A stretch of DNA of 52,686 nt from SGZJ01 sp949372955 (GTDB lineage: Bacteria; Bacteroidota; Bacteroidia; Flavobacteriales; Flavobacteriaceae): assembly GCA_949372955.1 (NCBI GenBank), contig CASIAX010000025.1, forward strand, positions 1-52,686. The letters are read 5' to 3'. Under the pieces are notes generated by a model, which saw nothing but the letters and a program-made list of their open reading frames with translations, had not been told where the DNA came from and searched no databases. Position numbers and translations under genes: made by a program. Shown in pieces: positions 42,814-51,943 of the stretch. Every line of letters begins with the position of its first letter. Position 1 is the stretch's first letter.

Positions 42814-43332
42814 CTAATTTATATTAGTAATAAGTTTATCGATTTGCTTAATATGATGAATTAGATGAAACTCTAAGAAGTTAAGGACTAGCCATAAATT
42901 TAGTCTTCCAATGGCTGGGTGATTGAAAAAACCTTTTTTTTCTAATTTCATTTCATGTAATATAATTATCAAATTATCAAGTGATTTTCTAGAGTTATCC
43001 CAATCCAATTTTAGCTTATTAATGTCAATATGATCAGGAAAAATAGCAGTTGGCTTTGGAGCTTTTGCCTTATAACCCAATTTAAAAAAAAGTTGAAGGA
43101 AAAAAGATCGGATATAAGTAATAGCGGAAACATTTCCAATAAATTTAGGGTTAAGAATTTTTTTTCTAATATAATTCTCCGTTAAACACTCTACTAACCA
43201 GCAATGATACAAATGCTGAGCTACAGACCAACTATGAGAATTATTATTTAAATCAGAAGAGTTTATTTTTAAAATGGATGTAAAAATCTTTATTCTGTTT
43301 AATTCTAGTTTAGAATTTAGTAAATATTTCAT
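42814..43332 (-). CDS. DinB-family protein
   Basis: A 172-residue four-helix DinB/DUF1569-like protein. The metal-type His pattern appears in SWSVAQHLYHCWLVE and, near the C-terminus, FLEFHLIHHIKQID. The family is thought to include metal-dependent thiol or nucleophile transferases, but this member's reaction is unknown. It is divergent from the XRE regulator, and its upstream region carries the two palindromic operators, so it may be under the same control. Confidence 0.82.
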   Translation of the reverse strand: MKYLLNSKLELNRIKIFTSILKINSSDLNNNSHSWSVAQHLYHCWLVECLTENYIRKKILNPKFIGNVSAITYIRSFFLQLFFKLGYKAKAPKPTAIFPDHIDINKLKLDWDNSRKSLDNLIIILHEMKLEKKGFFNHPAIGRLNLWLVLNFLEFHLIHHIKQIDKLITNIN

Positions 43333-43365
43333 ATTACAAAGAAAACAAAAAAAACAACATTACAT

Positions 43366-43381
43366 GTAAAGCATACTTTAC
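43366..43381. promoter_or_regulatory. Operator 1: perfect GTAAAG-N4-CTTTAC palindrome
   Basis: GTAAAG CATA CTTTAC is a perfect 6-4-6 inverted repeat between the DinB gene and the XRE regulator. It would lie upstream of the XRE -7 element and close to the DinB start. Confidence 0.65.
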
Positions 43382-43397
43382 TTTATAAATTTTTTTA

Positions 43398-43405
43398 TAT
43401 ATTTG
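43398..43405 (+). promoter_or_regulatory. -7 element of the XRE regulator promoter
   Basis: TATATTTG matches TAnnTTTG, about 30 bases before the ATG at 43435. Its last G is the first base of operator 2. Confidence 0.6.
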
Positions 43406-43420
43406 TAAAACAAACTTTAC
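43405..43420. promoter_or_regulatory. Operator 2: GTAAAA-N4-CTTTAC near-palindrome
   Basis: GTAAAA CAAA CTTTAC differs from operator 1 by one arm base and in the spacer. It starts on the -7 element and covers the likely transcription start, the classic position for repression. Centre-to-centre distance from operator 1 is 39 bases, close to four helical turns. Confidence 0.65.
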
Positions 43421-43434
43421 ATTATTATTGTTCA

Positions 43435-43749
43435 ATGAAATTAAAAAACTCAATTAAAGAGAAGCGACAAAAAAAAAGCTTAACTCAACAGGAGTTAGCA
43501 GATTTAGTAGGAGTCAGTAGACAAACTATAATTTCTATTGAGAGATATCGATACAAACCTAGTCTTGAACTTGGACTAAAAATGGCTCATGTGTTAGATT
43601 TAGATATAAATAAATTATTTTACCTAGATTTAGAGAATATTAGTATTATTAAGCCAATTAAGAAAATCGAACCTACAATAGAATCAAAAAAATTTCAGGA
43701 TTTCAAAGAAAAGGATTGGGAAAGTTTATGGAATAATTTAAAAAAATAA
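43435..43749 (+). CDS. XRE-family transcriptional regulator
   Basis: A 104-residue regulator. The helix-turn-helix (about 4-60) reads SLTQQELADLVGVSRQTI and ERYRYKPSLELGLKMAHVL. The C-terminal 40 residues (KKIEPTIESKKFQDFKEKDW) are not a known sensor domain. It is preceded by two copies of a GTAAAG-type palindrome, one over its own promoter, so it very likely represses itself and perhaps the divergent DinB gene. The oxidoreductase gene starts 3 bases after its stop, so the regulator and enzyme form an operon. Confidence 0.9.
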   Translation: MKLKNSIKEKRQKKSLTQQELADLVGVSRQTIISIERYRYKPSLELGLKMAHVLDLDINKLFYLDLENISIIKPIKKIEPTIESKKFQDFKEKDWESLWNNLKK

Positions 43750-43752
43750 AAT

Positions 43753-44961
43753 ATGGACAATAAATACGATGTTGTAGTATGGGGCGCTAGTGGATTCACT
43801 GGTAGATTAGTTTGCGAGTATATATATCAAAATTATACTAAAAAAGGAAGTGATTTAAAGTGGGCTATGGCTGGAAGAGACCTTATTAAGCTTAAACAAA
43901 TAAGAGGAAAATTTGCAAATAATACTATTCCCATTTTAATAGCAGATAGTGATGATATAGACAGCTTAAACGAATTAACAAAAAATACAAAAGTAATATG
44001 TACAACTGTCGGACCTTATGCTAAATATGGATCTAAACTCGTTAAATCATGCATTGACAATAAAGCCCATTATTGTGATTTAGCTGGAGAAGTACAATGG
44101 ATGCATAAAATGATTACTAAACACCATGATTCTGCTCAAAAAAATGAAGTAAAAATTGTACACACCTGTGGGTTTGACTCAATTCCATCGGATATGGGAG
44201 TCTACTTCATCAACAAAGAATTAAAGAAAAATAATCTTGCAATTAAAAGTATAGACATGCGTGTTGCTGGGATTAAAGGAGGAATAAGTGGTGGAACATA
44301 CGCTAGCCTAAGCAATGTAATCGAGGAATCTTATAAAGATAAAAGTATCTATAAAATATTATCTAACCCATACGGATTAAATCCAGTGGGTCATCAAACT
44401 GGAAAAGACAAAAAAGATCTTATGAAAGTAGTCTTTGATAAAATATCAAAAAATTGGATAGGTCCATTTGTTATGGCGTCCATTAATACCAAAGTAGTTA
44501 GACGAAGTAATGCTCTAACTAATTTTTCATATGGAACAAATTTTAGTTATAATGAAGCTACTCTTTCAGGAAAGGGATTTAAAGGAAAAGTTAGAGGATA
44601 CTTAGGCGCTATACCGTTAATTTTTGTAGCTGCTAGACCTAATTCAATGTTAAAGAAAATAGCAAATGCAATGCTTCCAAACCCAGGCCAGGGACCTACT
44701 AAAAAACAAAGAGAAAACGGCTACTTCAATCTTAAATTTTTCATAAAAACTATGGATGATACACAAAAGATAGCAAGAGTTATTGGAGATATGGATCCAG
44801 GATATGGATCAACTTCCAAAATGTTGGCTGAGTCAGCAATTTGCCTAGCAAAAGATAATTTAACTGATTATAATGGAGTAATAACTCCATCTGTGGCTAT
44901 GGGTGATTCCTTACTAAAAAGACTTGAAGATAATGCAGGCTTAACTTTTATTTTAAAGTAA
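43753..44961 (+). CDS. Saccharopine dehydrogenase-like (trans-acting enoyl reductase family) oxidoreductase
   Basis: A 402-residue NAD(P)-binding oxidoreductase. It starts YDVVVWGASGFTGRLVCEYI, the GxxGFTG dinucleotide fold of the saccharopine-dehydrogenase family. TTVGPYAKYG, then AHYCDLAGE and HTCGFDSIPSDMG are the specific signatures of the subgroup containing mycobacterial trans-acting enoyl reductases and eukaryotic SCCPDH. Such proteins act on lipid-linked acyl chains. In this organism the substrate is unknown. It is co-transcribed with the XRE regulator. Confidence 0.9.
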   Translation: MDNKYDVVVWGASGFTGRLVCEYIYQNYTKKGSDLKWAMAGRDLIKLKQIRGKFANNTIPILIADSDDIDSLNELTKNTKVICTTVGPYAKYGSKLVKSCIDNKAHYCDLAGEVQWMHKMITKHHDSAQKNEVKIVHTCGFDSIPSDMGVYFINKELKKNNLAIKSIDMRVAGIKGGISGGTYASLSNVIEESYKDKSIYKILSNPYGLNPVGHQTGKDKKDLMKVVFDKISKNWIGPFVMASINTKVVRRSNALTNFSYGTNFSYNEATLSGKGFKGKVRGYLGAIPLIFVAARPNSMLKKIANAMLPNPGQGPTKKQRENGYFNLKFFIKTMDDTQKIARVIGDMDPGYGSTSKMLAESAICLAKDNLTDYNGVITPSVAMGDSLLKRLEDNAGLTFILK

Positions 44962-45064
44962 AAGTTAAAACATTATAATTAATATTTATATTCAATAATA
45001 AAATAATTATAGAGAAATAGTAATATTAGATTGTATTTTTATCAAAATTAAAAAAACTAATATT

Positions 45065-45562
45065 ATGAAAAAAATTAAATTAGCAACATTACTAATCATC
45101 ATGGTATCTCTAAATTTCTCCTGTGATACAAAATCTAATGATAGAGCGATTGGCTTTACTAACTGGTCTGATAATGGTGAAATTTACAAATGGCATTTAG
45201 GAACTGATGCAGCAGTAGATCTAGTAGTAGAATTAGATAAAGTGTGGGCAAAGCAAAACTACTCAGAAATGAGAAAGTTTTTTGCTGATACTGCAAAGTT
45301 TTACTTTAGAGATGGTAAATTTATAAACAACACTAATGATTTTATCAATCAAATCAGCACTGACCAACAAAATAGCACTACTAAATGGGATTTTGTCAGT
45401 GCATATTCTGTAGATCTTGACCCTAGTATGGGTGGCGAACACGTACAAGCAAGTTTCAATGTTACTTCTGGAGATAGCCTAGTAAGAGAATTACATGAGC
45501 AGTATTATATTATAGATAACAAGATTGTTTTATGGAAACAATTCTCGTTGCCAGTAAAATAA
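45065..45562 (+). CDS. NTF2-like lipoprotein
   Basis: A 165-residue lipoprotein (Cys20 in NFSCDTKS). The mature part has the SnoaL/NTF2-like cone fold pattern: AAVDLVVELDKVWAKQNYSE, then FFADTAKFYFRDGKF and a C-terminal strand QYYIIDNKIVLWKQF. No catalytic residues can be assigned. A perfect terminator follows, shared with the convergent TonB receptor gene. Confidence 0.8.
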   Translation: MKKIKLATLLIIMVSLNFSCDTKSNDRAIGFTNWSDNGEIYKWHLGTDAAVDLVVELDKVWAKQNYSEMRKFFADTAKFYFRDGKFINNTNDFINQISTDQQNSTTKWDFVSAYSVDLDPSMGGEHVQASFNVTSGDSLVRELHEQYYIIDNKIVLWKQFSLPVK

Positions 45563-45581
45563 TTAAATTTAAAAATTAAGT

Positions 45582-45616
45582 AAAAAAAAAGCACCCGTAA
45601 TGGGTGCTTTTTTTTT
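45582..45616. terminator. Bidirectional rho-independent terminator
   Basis: Nine A, GCACCC, loop GTAAT, GGGTGC, nine T. The stem is perfect and symmetrical, between the convergent NTF2-like and TonB receptor genes, so it serves both. Confidence 0.95.
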
Positions 45617-45633
45617 ACTTATTTTTAATAATA

Positions 45634-48600
45634 TTAGAAAATATAACGTAATCCAAATTGCATTTGCCATCTAGACATTAAACTAGAATCATATCCAAAT
45701 GTATTTTGAAGGTTAGGACTAAAAGTATAGGTTGGATCCCCAGCAGCATCAACACTTACACCGATTGGCTGAACAGCATTTGGTTGTTGAACCAGACCCC
45801 ATTCTGAACTTATAAAGTTACCAATGTTTAAGAAATCAATACTAAACTGAACTGTATTAGTTTTTCCATTACCTCTTTTGATATTATAGTCTTGAAGAAA
45901 CTTAACATCCCAACGACCTCTCCAAGGAGATAAAGCACCATAACGCTCAGCATACTGTCCACGTCTATCACTCAAGTAATCATCTTGATTAATATAAGCA
46001 TCAAATGCAGCAGCTTGACCAGCTCCAGTAAAACTCATTTGGTTAATTTCTGAAGATGTTGGTACATAAATTAAATCATTTAAACCTGAACCGTCAGCAT
46101 TAATATCTCCTCCATAAGTATAGCTAAATCTTCCTCCTCTACTATATTCAAAGAAAGTTGAAATTGTTGAGCCCCATTTATTGTCATCACCATAACTCCA
46201 GTTTTTGCTAGCTACACCAATAAAACGATGTGAATCACCATACTTAGAGTATGATAAAACATCGGCATTAGCATCTCCAACTACAGGGTTAAATGCAAAA
46301 GCATCTCCTGTAATTTCAGCTTCTATTGAATTAACATCTTTAGAATCTAAATAACTATAAGCGAAACTAGTGTATAAACCATTTTCAAAAGTTTTTTGAG
46401 CTTTAAAAGCTACATTCCAAATTCTACCTTTGTCCGAGTTACTAAATACATAACCATTAGCTTGAGCTCCAAAACCTAATCCATCGCCGTTTACTAAAAC
46501 ATGATCAGCAGCAGTATAAACAGGTCTATTATCAACTCCACCTAAAGTTCCTGAGGGAGTTGTTAAACCCCAATTTTGAACATGAGCTCCATTTGTATCC
46601 TTAGAATAAGATACATCTGCAGTCAAGATTAGTCCATTATCCAACTTACGATCAAGTCCTAAATTTGTTCTCCAAACTTGTGGGTACTTATAATCAGGAT
46701 CAACCATTTGGTGGAACCACCAGTTTGGATTCCCTATTTGGTTTCCTAACCAAACAAAAGGAATACGACCAGAGAACAATCCTGATCCACCTCTTAATTG
46801 CATAGTGCTATCACCATTAACATCATAGTTAAATCCAACTCTAGGCGAGATTAACCATGAACTAGAAGGCATTTGAGTATTATCCAATAACTGAACATTA
46901 CCGCTGTTAGGATTAATATAAGGGGTGTTTGGCGCATAATCACCAGTCCCTGCTATAACATCTCCTGCTTTTTCATCAGTATCAAAGTATAAAGGCTTAT
47001 CAAATCTTATACCATAAGTTAATTTAAAATCTTCATTCACATCCACTTCATCTTGTAAGTAAAATGCTAATTGACCAACATTTGTTTCAGCTAATGACCA
47101 AGTATCTGCACCTGCAACTGCTTGAGCATTTGCTAATGCTTCAGATAATAAACCATTATTTCCAGCAGCTACAAAGTCGCCAACAGAAGCAAAAGCTCCA
47201 AATGCGCCAACATAACCGTTTTCATTACCATAGCCGTAAGTACCTAGATTAAATGAATTATCAAATTCAAATTTTTCAAAAGAGAAACCTAGCGTATAAG
47301 TATGGTTAGCTTTTGTATAAGTTAGATTATTTGAAAATTGGAAAACTTTTTGATCCAATACATTGTTTATTGAAAATGGCTCATGACCTGCAATAATATA
47401 GTTTGATCCTGCTCCATCTTGAATAGTGATTGCTGGCATTGGAGAAGACATAGGATTTCTAAAGTCCTCAAAATGCGTATATCCAGCTTGAAATTTATTT
47501 GAAACTGCATCAGAAATAGATGAGTTTAACTCTACCTGAACAGAATTTAATTTGTTATTAATTTGGTAACCAGAATTTTCAAATTGTAAAACCGAAGCAT
47601 TAGGCCCTCTAAAGCCTAAAGCAGTTGGGTGAGCTGGCTTATCTTTAGAAGCATCTAACCAGTTATATATAACTGCTAATTGGTTCTTTTCATTGATATT
47701 CCAATCTAATTTAAATATTCCTTTCGTTGATTCAGTTTTGTGATTAAAACCTTCATAAGCACCAGGATCATATCCAATACCCAATAAAGTATTTTGAACT
47801 AATATCAAATCACTTTCGTCAACTCTAGATTCATTAATCGCTCCAGTACCTCTGTTAGGTAACCATGATTGACCTAAATCTTCTCTATCATCTTGTTCAA
47901 AATTTGTGAAGAAAAATAATTTATTTTTAATAATTGGTCCACCTACACTAAAACCTCTTTGAGATTGTGATAAATTTGGAACAAAAACATCTTCCCCATT
48001 AATTTTAGATCCTGTGAAATTTTCATTTCTCATAAAATTATAAACAGTTCCCTTCAGTTCATTAGATCCACTTTTTGTAACAGCATTCACAGTTGCACCT
48101 GTAAATCCAGATTGAGTAACATCATAAGGAGCTGTAGATATTTGGATTTGATCTATTGCATCCAAAGAAACTGGTTGAGCATCCGTCTGCCCACCAGGGG
48201 TTGCAGCATCTAATCCAAAAGGATTGTTGAATATTGCACCATCTAAAGAGAAATTATTAAATTGATCATTACGACCTCCAAAAGATCCATTACTAGCTGT
48301 AGGTTCAAGTCTTGTGAAATCTGCTGCAGATCTAGAAATAGAAGGAAGAGTAGTTAACTCTCTACGACCAACACTAGTTTCAGCACCAGTTCTTCCACTA
48401 CTAAATACACTTCTTGAGGTACTTCCTTGAATTACTACTGCATCAAGTTGTTCCGAGTCTGGAACTAAACTTAGTGATACACTTTCTGCTTGACCTAAAT
48501 TAAGAAATACATCAGTAAAAGTTTGGTCCTTGTACCCTACATAACTAACAGTAATTGTATAAGGCCCACCTACTCTAAGGTTTACTAAATTAAATCTTCC

Positions 48601-48783
48601 ATCAATATTAGTAGCTGCTCCATAGGTAGTTCCTGTTGGATTGTGCACAGCTATAACATTAGCACCAGGTAATTCGGAATTTGTCTCATCAGAGATACTT
48701 CCTTTTATACCAGATGTAGTTACTTGTGAGAAAGAGATCGCACAGGTAATAAACATGAGTAAAAAAATAGTTGTTCTTTTCAT
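45634..48783 (-). CDS. Oar-like TonB-dependent outer-membrane receptor
   Basis: A 1049-residue outer-membrane protein. After a signal peptide (to about residue 20, FSQ) comes a carboxypeptidase-regulatory-like domain (about 23-105, GIKGSISDETNSELPGANV), a plug with RRELTTLPSISRSAADF and GGRNDQFNNFSLDGAIFN, and a long barrel ending in LRYIF with the aromatic C-terminus required for assembly. This is the OmpA-related Oar type common in marine Bacteroidota. Oar-like receptors are linked to uptake of peptides or to adhesion. There is no adjacent SusD gene, so a polysaccharide substrate is less likely. Confidence 0.95.
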   Translation of the reverse strand: MKRTTIFLLMFITCAISFSQVTTSGIKGSISDETNSELPGANVIAVHNPTGTTYGAATNIDGRFNLVNLRVGGPYTITVSYVGYKDQTFTDVFLNLGQAESVSLSLVPDSEQLDAVVIQGSTSRSVFSSGRTGAETSVGRRELTTLPSISRSAADFTRLEPTASNGSFGGRNDQFNNFSLDGAIFNNPFGLDAATPGGQTDAQPVSLDAIDQIQISTAPYDVTQSGFTGATVNAVTKSGSNELKGTVYNFMRNENFTGSKINGEDVFVPNLSQSQRGFSVGGPIIKNKLFFFTNFEQDDREDLGQSWLPNRGTGAINESRVDESDLILVQNTLLGIGYDPGAYEGFNHKTESTKGIFKLDWNINEKNQLAVIYNWLDASKDKPAHPTALGFRGPNASVLQFENSGYQINNKLNSVQVELNSSISDAVSNKFQAGYTHFEDFRNPMSSPMPAITIQDGAGSNYIIAGHEPFSINNVLDQKVFQFSNNLTYTKANHTYTLGFSFEKFEFDNSFNLGTYGYGNENGYVGAFGAFASVGDFVAAGNNGLLSEALANAQAVAGADTWSLAETNVGQLAFYLQDEVDVNEDFKLTYGIRFDKPLYFDTDEKAGDVIAGTGDYAPNTPYINPNSGNVQLLDNTQMPSSSWLISPRVGFNYDVNGDSTMQLRGGSGLFSGRIPFVWLGNQIGNPNWWFHQMVDPDYKYPQVWRTNLGLDRKLDNGLILTADVSYSKDTNGAHVQNWGLTTPSGTLGGVDNRPVYTAADHVLVNGDGLGFGAQANGYVFSNSDKGRIWNVAFKAQKTFENGLYTSFAYSYLDSKDVNSIEAEITGDAFAFNPVVGDANADVLSYSKYGDSHRFIGVASKNWSYGDDNKWGSTISTFFEYSRGGRFSYTYGGDINADGSGLNDLIYVPTSSEINQMSFTGAGQAAAFDAYINQDDYLSDRRGQYAERYGALSPWRGRWDVKFLQDYNIKRGNGKTNTVQFSIDFLNIGNFISSEWGLVQQPNAVQPIGVSVDAAGDPTYTFSPNLQNTFGYDSSLMSRWQMQFGLRYIF

Positions 48784-48912
48784 TATATTAAGTTTTAATT
48801 AGAATAATTTATATAGCTAAAATAAAAATACATTTCCGAGTTAATTCTTAAATAATCAAAACATTATTAACAATTATGTAATATTTATTAAGAAAAATAA
48901 GAAATCCATAAA

Positions 48913-51117
48913 CTATTTAGTATCCTCAACTAGCTCTAGTTTATCAATAGTTGTTTTTGTTGTGAAGAAACCATAATTAATAGTCACTTTTTTTTTGTCT
49001 ATATTATCTATCGTTCCCACTGAATCTGAGTCTAATACCCTAACACGATCATTTATTTTATATATATATTCAGCTCTTTGTTTAATAACTTTATCTGCAG
49101 TTAGTTTTTTATTTTTTCTAACTTGAACTACTTTTTTCAAGACTTCTTTCTCAACTTTCTCAATAACTTGTTGCATTTGTTTTTCTACAATCTTAGCTTT
49201 CTTTTTTTGAGATTTTGAGCCTGCTTTTTCAAGAATTTTTTTTGCTCGCTTTACTTTTTCTTCTTCGATCCACTTATTGAAATTAGCTGTAAATTCTTTT
49301 TTATTATTGGTTTGAAAGTATTTATTTAATAGTTCGTTTAACTTCCTTCCAAGAGATAACATTTTCTGATTACTATCGTACAACTCTTGAAAACCTGCCA
49401 ACTTAGCTTGTATTTTAAATTCTTTTTCTTGTAGACTATCTAAATGCTCTTGTCCTTTAGCTTTTTGTTTTTCAAGATTATCAGAGTTTTTGTGTAATCT
49501 ATTTCTTTCTTTTTGCAGTTTAGAAATAGTTTTATCTAATCTGATTTTATCTGTCTCAACACGCTTTTTCGCTTTATTTATTACACTAAAAGGAATTCCG
49601 TTTTTTTGAGCTACTTCAAAAGTAAAAGAACTACCAGCCTGACCAATAAGTAACTTATACAAAGGCTCTAAAGAACTCTCATCAAACTGCATATTTGCAT
49701 TAGTAACATTATCCAGCTCGTTAGCTAGCACTTTTAAATTTGAATAGTGAGTAGTTATAATTCCAAAAGCTCCATTGTTATAAAATTCTTCTAAGAAAAT
49801 CTCAGCTAAAGCTCCACCTAATTCAGGATCAGAACCTGTACCAAATTCATCAATTAAAAACAAAGTTTCTTCATTACACATCCTAAGAAAAGAGCGCATA
49901 TTTTTCAAACGATAGCTATAAGTACTCAGTTGATTTTCTATAGATTGGTTATCTCCTATATCAGTAAGTATGTTTTTGAAAATATAAGTTTCACTATGTT
50001 CACCAACAGGAATTAGTATACCACTTTGCAACATTATTTGCAACAAACCAACAGTCTTTAAAGCTATACTCTTACCACCTGCATTTGGTCCAGATATTAC
50101 AATAATTTGCTGTTTATTATTAAGCTCTATGGTTTGTGGAATCGTTAGTAGTTTCTGTTCGTTATTTTTTCTCCATAATACAGGATGAAGAGCATTTTTA
50201 AAATAAATCCTTTTTTCTGTTGAAATCTTTGGCAAAACAGCATTTATTTCTTTTGCATATTTTGCTTTAGCACCAATTGCATCTATATGCACTAAATACT
50301 CAATATACTGCTCTAAAACAAAAACCATAGGTCGGATAATTGTTGTTAAGTCACGTAAAATATTTACAATTTCTTGCTTTTCCTCGTATACTAAATTTTG
50401 ATACTCTCTACTATATGATAGTGTAGCTTGTGGGGCAATATATACAATACTACCAGACTTAGAAGAACCTAGTAAGCTACCAGAAACTTTCTTTCTATAC
50501 ATAGCTTTTACTGCTAGAACTCTATGATTATCCACTACAGTTTCTTTAATATCATCCAAAAAACCAGCAGCGATAGATTTAGACAAAGCACTGTTAAAGC
50601 TTGCTCCTATCCTACCCCTAACATGGTTAATATCTTTACGAATTTGTTTTAATACTGGAGAAGCATTATTCTTAACACCAGTCCCAATTTCGACTATGTT
50701 TTTTATTTCATCATTTATGTAAGTAGTGAATTCTATTTTTTGTGAAATACCAAAAAATACTGGAAAATGAATTTTAAATTTTTTAAAAAACTTAATGTGT
50801 TGATTTACTATTAGTGATGTAGAAGCCAACTTTAGAAAAGCTTCAGGTTCAATAAAACTATTCTCAATTTTTATTCGATTAACACTTTCAGTAATATCAT
50901 CAAAGCCGTGGTTAGGAATTATATTTTCACTCTCATAAGAAGATAAGTACTCATCCACTAATTTAAGTTCCGTTAATAGCTTCTTTTTAGAAACAAAAGG
51001 AATAATAGATAAAACACGCTTCTTACCAAGTCCTGTAATACAATGTTCTGCAACTTGTTGCAAAACTGTTGTAAACTCCAAATCTTGTAATGTTTTGTAT
51101 GAAATATTACTATTCAA
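48913..51117 (-). CDS. mutS2: MutS2 ATPase without Smr domain
   Basis: A 734-residue MutS2. Walker A is GPNAGGKS, Walker B has LFLIDEFGTGSDPELGGAL, and the conserved ITTHYSNLK loop follows. The long charged coiled coil (about 515-640) and a KOW-like beta domain (NDRVRVLDSDSVGTID) end the protein. The Smr nuclease domain found at the C-terminus of B. subtilis MutS2 (about 785 residues) is missing. MutS2 acts on recombination intermediates or collided ribosomes. The start is a TTG at 51117; an in-frame stop 30 bases upstream limits alternatives. Confidence 0.93.
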   Translation of the reverse strand: MNSNISYKTLQDLEFTTVLQQVAEHCITGLGKKRVLSIIPFVSKKKLLTELKLVDEYLSSYESENIIPNHGFDDITESVNRIKIENSFIEPEAFLKLASTSLIVNQHIKFFKKFKIHFPVFFGISQKIEFTTYINDEIKNIVEIGTGVKNNASPVLKQIRKDINHVRGRIGASFNSALSKSIAAGFLDDIKETVVDNHRVLAVKAMYRKKVSGSLLGSSKSGSIVYIAPQATLSYSREYQNLVYEEKQEIVNILRDLTTIIRPMVFVLEQYIEYLVHIDAIGAKAKYAKEINAVLPKISTEKRIYFKNALHPVLWRKNNEQKLLTIPQTIELNNKQQIIVISGPNAGGKSIALKTVGLLQIMLQSGILIPVGEHSETYIFKNILTDIGDNQSIENQLSTYSYRLKNMRSFLRMCNEETLFLIDEFGTGSDPELGGALAEIFLEEFYNNGAFGIITTHYSNLKVLANELDNVTNANMQFDESSLEPLYKLLIGQAGSSFTFEVAQKNGIPFSVINKAKKRVETDKIRLDKTISKLQKERNRLHKNSDNLEKQKAKGQEHLDSLQEKEFKIQAKLAGFQELYDSNQKMLSLGRKLNELLNKYFQTNNKKEFTANFNKWIEEEKVKRAKKILEKAGSKSQKKKAKIVEKQMQQVIEKVEKEVLKKVVQVRKNKKLTADKVIKQRAEYIYKINDRVRVLDSDSVGTIDNIDKKKVTINYGFFTTKTTIDKLELVEDTK

Positions 51118-51341
51118 TTTTTTAAATTTTTTAAAATCGCATTTGCCTTAGCTGACATAATTTAACGAGCGGTAAAAATAAGAAACAATGCGAAATTAGA
51201 TGTGTATTTATTAGATTAATAAATAGATGAAAAATAAAATAGTTAGTTTAAATAAAAACTATATTATTTCTAAATAAGGAAATTTTATGTTCTGAAGAGA
51301 AATTTAAGGATTGTAAGGACAAAAATAATGTTTTTAAGATA

Positions 51342-51446
51342 TTATAATAGACGTATCCTGATGTAATGTTTTCGCTTATAGTCAATATCGAAATATACAC
51401 CGTCAACAGTTAATTTAGTAAAACGATAAATAATTTTATTCCACAT
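51342..51446 (-). CDS. Possible 34-residue protein or gene remnant
   Basis: ATG at 51446 to TAA at 51342 encodes MWNKIIYRFTKLTV followed by DGVYFDIDYKRKHYIRIRLL. The amino-acid mix, with alternating charged and aromatic residues, looks more like real protein than the surrounding A/T-rich translations. A TAnnTTTG match (TATTTTTG, minus strand 51486-51493) lies 40 bases upstream. It could be a small gene or the 5' stub of a decayed one. No family recognised. Confidence 0.3.
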   Translation of the reverse strand: MWNKIIYRFTKLTVDGVYFDIDYKRKHYIRIRLL

Positions 51447-51726
51447 AAATAAAATATGATTAATTTTTTATTAATAAATCAATTACAAAAATATAAAAAT
51501 AATGATTATAAACATGAGTTAAATAGATGATGCCCAAATTATAGAATTATAATTCATGTAATTTATGAAGTTTAAGATGAAATACTGCTACAAAAAATAA
51601 GAGTAGTAACAGTGCATTTACTATATTATGTTGAACTTTTTGAAGGGGAGTTTTTAATTATTCAAAAAAAGATAATTATTAATTAAAATTTATTAAAAAA
51701 AAGCATATAAATTCAATTGTTGATAT

Positions 51727-51734
51727 TACCTTTG
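51727..51734 (+). promoter_or_regulatory. Strong -7 element of the 45-residue gene
   Basis: TACCTTTG followed by CGCCC is one of the best TAnnTTTG matches in the window and has the form seen ahead of highly expressed Bacteroidota genes. The ATG is 32 bases downstream. Confidence 0.7.
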
Positions 51735-51765
51735 CGCCCGAATTATTTTTTAATAACATTATATA

Positions 51766-51903
51766 ATGAAAAATCAAGACAACGGAAATGCTCAAATAAA
51801 TTCAGCAAGAAATGAATTTAACGATAGAATTGTAACTAAATCATATTTAGGAAGAACTAAAAGAGTTGCGTGGACAGGATTAAGGAGATTTAGAAGTATC
51901 TAA
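51766..51903 (+). CDS. 45-residue basic protein with strong promoter
   Basis: ATG at 51766 to TAA at 51901-51903 encodes a protein starting MKNQDNGNAQINSARNEFND and ending RTKRVAWTGLRRFRSI. It is basic at the C-terminus, with no membrane or signal segment. The promoter element just upstream suggests real and possibly strong expression. It lies immediately left of the tRNA-fragment attachment site, so it is the last chromosomal gene before the mobile element. Function unknown. Confidence 0.6.
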   Translation: MKNQDNGNAQINSARNEFNDRIVTKSYLGRTKRVAWTGLRRFRSI

Positions 51904-51910
51904 ATAAATA

Positions 51911-51941
51911 AAAAAGGGAACTACATCTCTGTAATTCCCTT
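51911..51941 (-). terminator. Terminator of the tRNA-Arg transcription unit
   Basis: Read on the minus strand: AAGGGAATTACA, GAGA tetraloop, TGTAGTTCCCTT, then TTT and an A/T-rich run. A 12-bp stem with one G-U wobble. It lies 2 bases beyond the tRNA fragment, where a native tRNA terminator would be. Confidence 0.8.
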
Positions 51942-51943
51942 CG

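Larger units (their letters stand above)
51118..51765. other. Long intergenic region between mutS2 and the 45-residue gene
   Basis: About 650 AT-rich bases without a recognised gene family. It contains one 34-codon minus-strand ORF (51342-51446) and, at its right end, the promoter of the 45-residue gene. No tRNA, ncRNA, repeat array or inverted repeat longer than a few bases was found by eye. Confidence 0.6.

Noticed and set aside
42814..43332. Grouping the DinB gene here with the exported DinB-like gene at 10392 as a duplication
   Set aside because: They share only the general fold pattern; one is exported, the other cytoplasmic, and their motifs differ.
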